A DNA stretch of 7,438 nucleotides. Source: Candidatus Bathyarchaeota archaeon (lineage in GTDB: Archaea; Thermoproteota; Bathyarchaeia; Bathyarchaeales; Bathyarchaeaceae). Location: the NCBI GenBank assembly GCA_030669695.1, contig DAOVDC010000033.1:1-7438 (forward strand), given 5' to 3'. Positions 6,210-7,438 of the stretch are shown here, in pieces. Below the pieces are notes generated by a model. The model made no database searches and was not told the origin of the DNA. It saw nothing but the letters and a program-made list of their open reading frames with translations. A program made the position numbers and the translations under genes. Numbering within the stretch: position 1 is the stretch's first letter; each line of letters opens with the position of its first letter.

Positions 6210-6233
6210 GCTCCAAATCTCCCCGCTTTTCGT

Positions 6234-6263
6234 CCTATTATACAAGTAGTTTACCTTAAAGTT
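6234..6263 (-). promoter_or_regulatory. Possible promoter of the Mth938-like gene
   Basis: Two TATA-like elements precede the ATG at 6209 on the minus strand: ACTTTAAGG at 6263-6255 and TTGTATAATAG near 6244-6234. The upstream one would place transcription start near 6231 and keep the GGGGAG ribosome-binding site (6224-6219) in the leader. The downstream one would exclude it. I favour the upstream box. Evidence is consensus similarity only. Confidence 0.28.
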
Positions 6264-6602
6264 TATGATTTGATATTTTCAAGCGATTTCCAAGCCAGCC
6301 AGAAAAAGTTTCGCCTCACCAAGCGAAGAGATGAGCTCTCAAGTATAAGAATACGCACGCATACAGTGATATAAGAGATATAGAAGTGTTGGAACATCGG
6401 CTGAATTTGACGCTAATTGGAAAGACTCAGCTTTCCCACCACATATGTGCATGATAGTGACCATTTGGTTGGCCCCAAGCTGGAACGGAGACCGGAAACC
6501 TTAGGTTAATTGTAGTTAGAATACCGCGAGTATACCCTTGCCAGGAGAGCGGTTTTTCGGGGTGCTCAAAATTGTCATTGATGAAATCTAATCCGAGCGG
6601 TT
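6246..6602. other. Stretch without a recognisable gene
   Basis: No start-to-stop gene, tRNA or repeat array is supported here. Short open stretches exist. The most protein-like is on + from 6335 to 6454 (39 codons, no start, containing DIRDIEVLEHRLNLTLIGK), between TGA 6332-6334 and TGA 6452-6454, which I do not recognise. The composition is mixed, and given the integrase fragment to the right this may be remains of the same element or of a host gene too decayed to read. Confidence 0.4.
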
Positions 6603-6899
6603 TTAGAAGCCAAAAGAAAGTAGCAGTGTACCTATTCCCGCATGCATGTATTCCACAAGCTGGCAGGCTTCGTCGACGTTGGTAGCAACCTTAGAAACTT
6701 ACTCGTCACCTTTGAAGTCGACCAGTTGAGTATAGATGAGAGTGTTGTTGATGTTTTTGTGACCCAAGATCCTCATTACGTGAAGGGTATCCTTGGTCTT
6801 GTGGTATTCCATGGTAGCTTTGAAATGTCTGAACGTGTGGAAGGTTATCTTCTCGATTCTCGGGTTGTGCAGTTTTGCGGCCACTTTCTTGCGCTAACT
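6603..6899 (-). pseudogene. Tyrosine recombinase (archaeal integrase) C-terminal remnant
   Basis: On the minus strand, following a TAG at 6902-6900, the frame reads RKKVAAKLHNPRIEKITFHT and continues FRHFKATMEYHKTKDTLHVM, RILGHKNINNTLIYTQLVDF. This is the catalytic end of a tyrosine recombinase. In numbering from the GTG at 6884, box II HxxR is His16-Arg19, LGH is residues 40-42 and the nucleophile is Tyr51. A TAA at 6701-6699 interrupts it, and the same frame continues VSKVATNVDEACQLVE, the usual tail of archaeal XerA-like/plasmid integrases, before similarity fades near 6650. The catalytic box I arginine and all N-terminal DNA-binding domains are missing, so no recombination is expected. 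It lies 21 nt from the 3' end of the MobB-FeS gene. It is the only mobile-element trace in the window and suggests past integration nearby. Confidence 0.78.
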
Positions 6900-6911
6900 T
6901 GTCCATTAAAA

Positions 6912-6917
6912 CACCTC
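6912..6917 (-). promoter_or_regulatory. Orphan Shine-Dalgarno GAGGTG before ATG 6906
   Basis: Six bases after the MobB-FeS stop codon, the minus strand reads GAGGTG-TTTTA-ATG, an excellent archaeal ribosome-binding site. The ATG at 6906 opens MDKLAQES, then runs through the integrase DNA in the wrong frame. It is probably the surviving start of a gene that followed MobB-FeS and whose body was lost when integrase DNA joined at about 6885-6900. Confidence 0.4.
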
Positions 6918-6922
6918 AACGT

Positions 6923-7438
6923 TTAGCTCGTTATTTTTATGCGTATTTCTTCGTCTCCTTTTATGGAAACACCCTTCAAACAGGAGACCATGCCGAGAAT
7001 GGAGTTGTGGATGATCTCCGATACGAAGGGCTGAATGGGAAACTCAACATTGTTGACTGTTATTCCAGTTTTCAGCTTTGACCTAAGTTTCAAGGTAATA
7101 CAGTCGTTTAATTTTGCCTTCCTCCGGTATATGGCCACCGCCATTTCCTCGCATGATGAGTACCCGCACTTTCCGCAGTTTAACCCTGGAAGAAGGCTGA
7201 GGATCTTTGAGATCTTCTGTTTCCTTCTGATATATCTTAATGCTCGCCCAACCAAAGTCTGGGAGTCCTCCTTTATCCTCAGAATCGTTCTTCCCATAGG
7301 CCGAGTAGAGCAGAAGGCTATGATCTTGCCCCTCGTCTTCTCCCTAAAATCTTCGTATTCTTCTTTACTCTTGACGCACAGTATTTTGCCCACGTGTTTG
7401 TCATCTAAAACCATTCGAGAAAACCCCTCAAGCACTAT
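6923..7438 (-). CDS. MobB-like domain fused to a four-Cys Fe-S domain (PF04060), N-terminus outside window
   Basis: The minus frame is open from the window edge (Ile-Val-Leu-Glu-Gly-Phe at 7438) to TAA 6925-6923, at least 171 residues. A GTG at 7435 is probably an internal valine. The opening VLEGFSRMVL and KILCVKSKEEYEDF resemble the Walker B strand region (VEGFK, pKIVVV) of MobB, the molybdopterin-guanine dinucleotide GTPase. Numbered from that valine, the centre holds LLPGLNCGKCGYSSCEEMAV followed by DC: Cys87, Cys90, Cys95 and Cys112, i.e. CxxCx4Cx16C, the PF04060 Fe-S pattern. The C-terminal about 50 residues (IQPFVSEIIHNSILGMVSCL, then EEIRIKI) resemble the tail of archaeal MobB-FeS fusions. 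The likely role is in molybdenum or tungsten cofactor maturation. The Fe-S domain is clear, the MobB part moderate because its P-loop lies outside. Confidence 0.75.
   Translation of the reverse strand: MVLEGFSRMVLDDKHVGKILCVKSKEEYEDFREKTRGKIIAFCSTRPMGRTILRIKEDSQTLVGRALRYIRRKQKISKILSLLPGLNCGKCGYSSCEEMAVAIYRRKAKLNDCITLKLRSKLKTGITVNNVEFPIQPFVSEIIHNSILGMVSCLKGVSIKGDEEIRIKITS

Noticed and set aside
6512..6573. tRNA-Gly-like string (TTAGAATACC, CCTTGCCAGG, then GGGTGCTCAAA)
   Set aside because: It is suggestive of a decayed tRNA and an integrase target, but no acceptor stem, D stem or T stem pairs properly and the T-loop consensus is broken. Resemblance may be chance.
6642..6926. Plus-strand 94-codon open frame
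   Set aside because: It is antisense to the tyrosine recombinase remnant, which carries the HxxR, LGH and Tyr motifs.
1..7438. CRISPR array, rRNA, riboswitch or intact insertion sequence
   Set aside because: I saw no regularly spaced direct repeats, rRNA signatures, transposase motifs or paired terminal inverted repeats by eye on either strand.

Overview
The window looks archaeal, most probably a Thermoproteota lineage such as Bathyarchaeia. This rests on archaeal-type Shine-Dalgarno sequences (GGTGA or GAGGTGA about 4 nt before GTG/TTG starts), TATA-like boxes, heavy use of GTG/TTG starts, and typically archaeal families: ferredoxin-containing MinD ATPases, COG3199 NAD-kinase-like protein, Mth938-like protein, type-4 uracil-DNA glycosylase and an archaeal-type integrase remnant. 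The lineage is inferred from memory of these families, not from a search.

Layout. (1) 1-2246, + strand: a tight operon of two paralogous MinD/Mrp-type P-loop ATPases with ferredoxin features (the first truncated by the window edge) and a radical SAM protein with a C-terminal winged helix. It is probably an Fe-S or metallocofactor handling module. (2) 2256-2687: a decayed TauE/SafE-type permease on + and the N-terminal piece of a DUF2153-like gene on -, meeting head to head. One deletion appears to have removed both 3' ends. Nothing recognisable lies in 2688-2896. (3) 2897-4998, - strand: a two-gene operon of a COG3199 NAD-kinase-like protein followed by a HisC-like PLP aminotransferase, with a TATA-like promoter upstream. 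(4) 5106-5871: no intact gene, but two convergent pseudogenes, a type-4 uracil-DNA glycosylase on + and the C-terminal part of a TIM-barrel protein on -. (5) 5871-6209, - strand: an intact Mth938-like gene. (6) 6246-6902: no intact gene. The left half is unassigned and the right half holds the catalytic C-terminus of a tyrosine recombinase, broken by a stop and a frame change. (7) 6923-7438, - strand: the C-terminal part of a MobB-like/Fe-S (PF04060) fusion that runs off the window.

The intact genes concern Fe-S/metallocofactor chemistry (MinD pair, radical SAM, MobB-FeS) and central metabolism (NAD(P), aminotransferase). Between them lies an unusually dense set of gene fossils, five in about 4.6 kb, one of them an integrase. 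This suggests a formerly variable locus undergoing erosion. I found no CRISPR array, rRNA, tRNA or intact mobile element. No clearly new system is visible; the MinD pair plus radical SAM operon is the best candidate for undescribed biochemistry.
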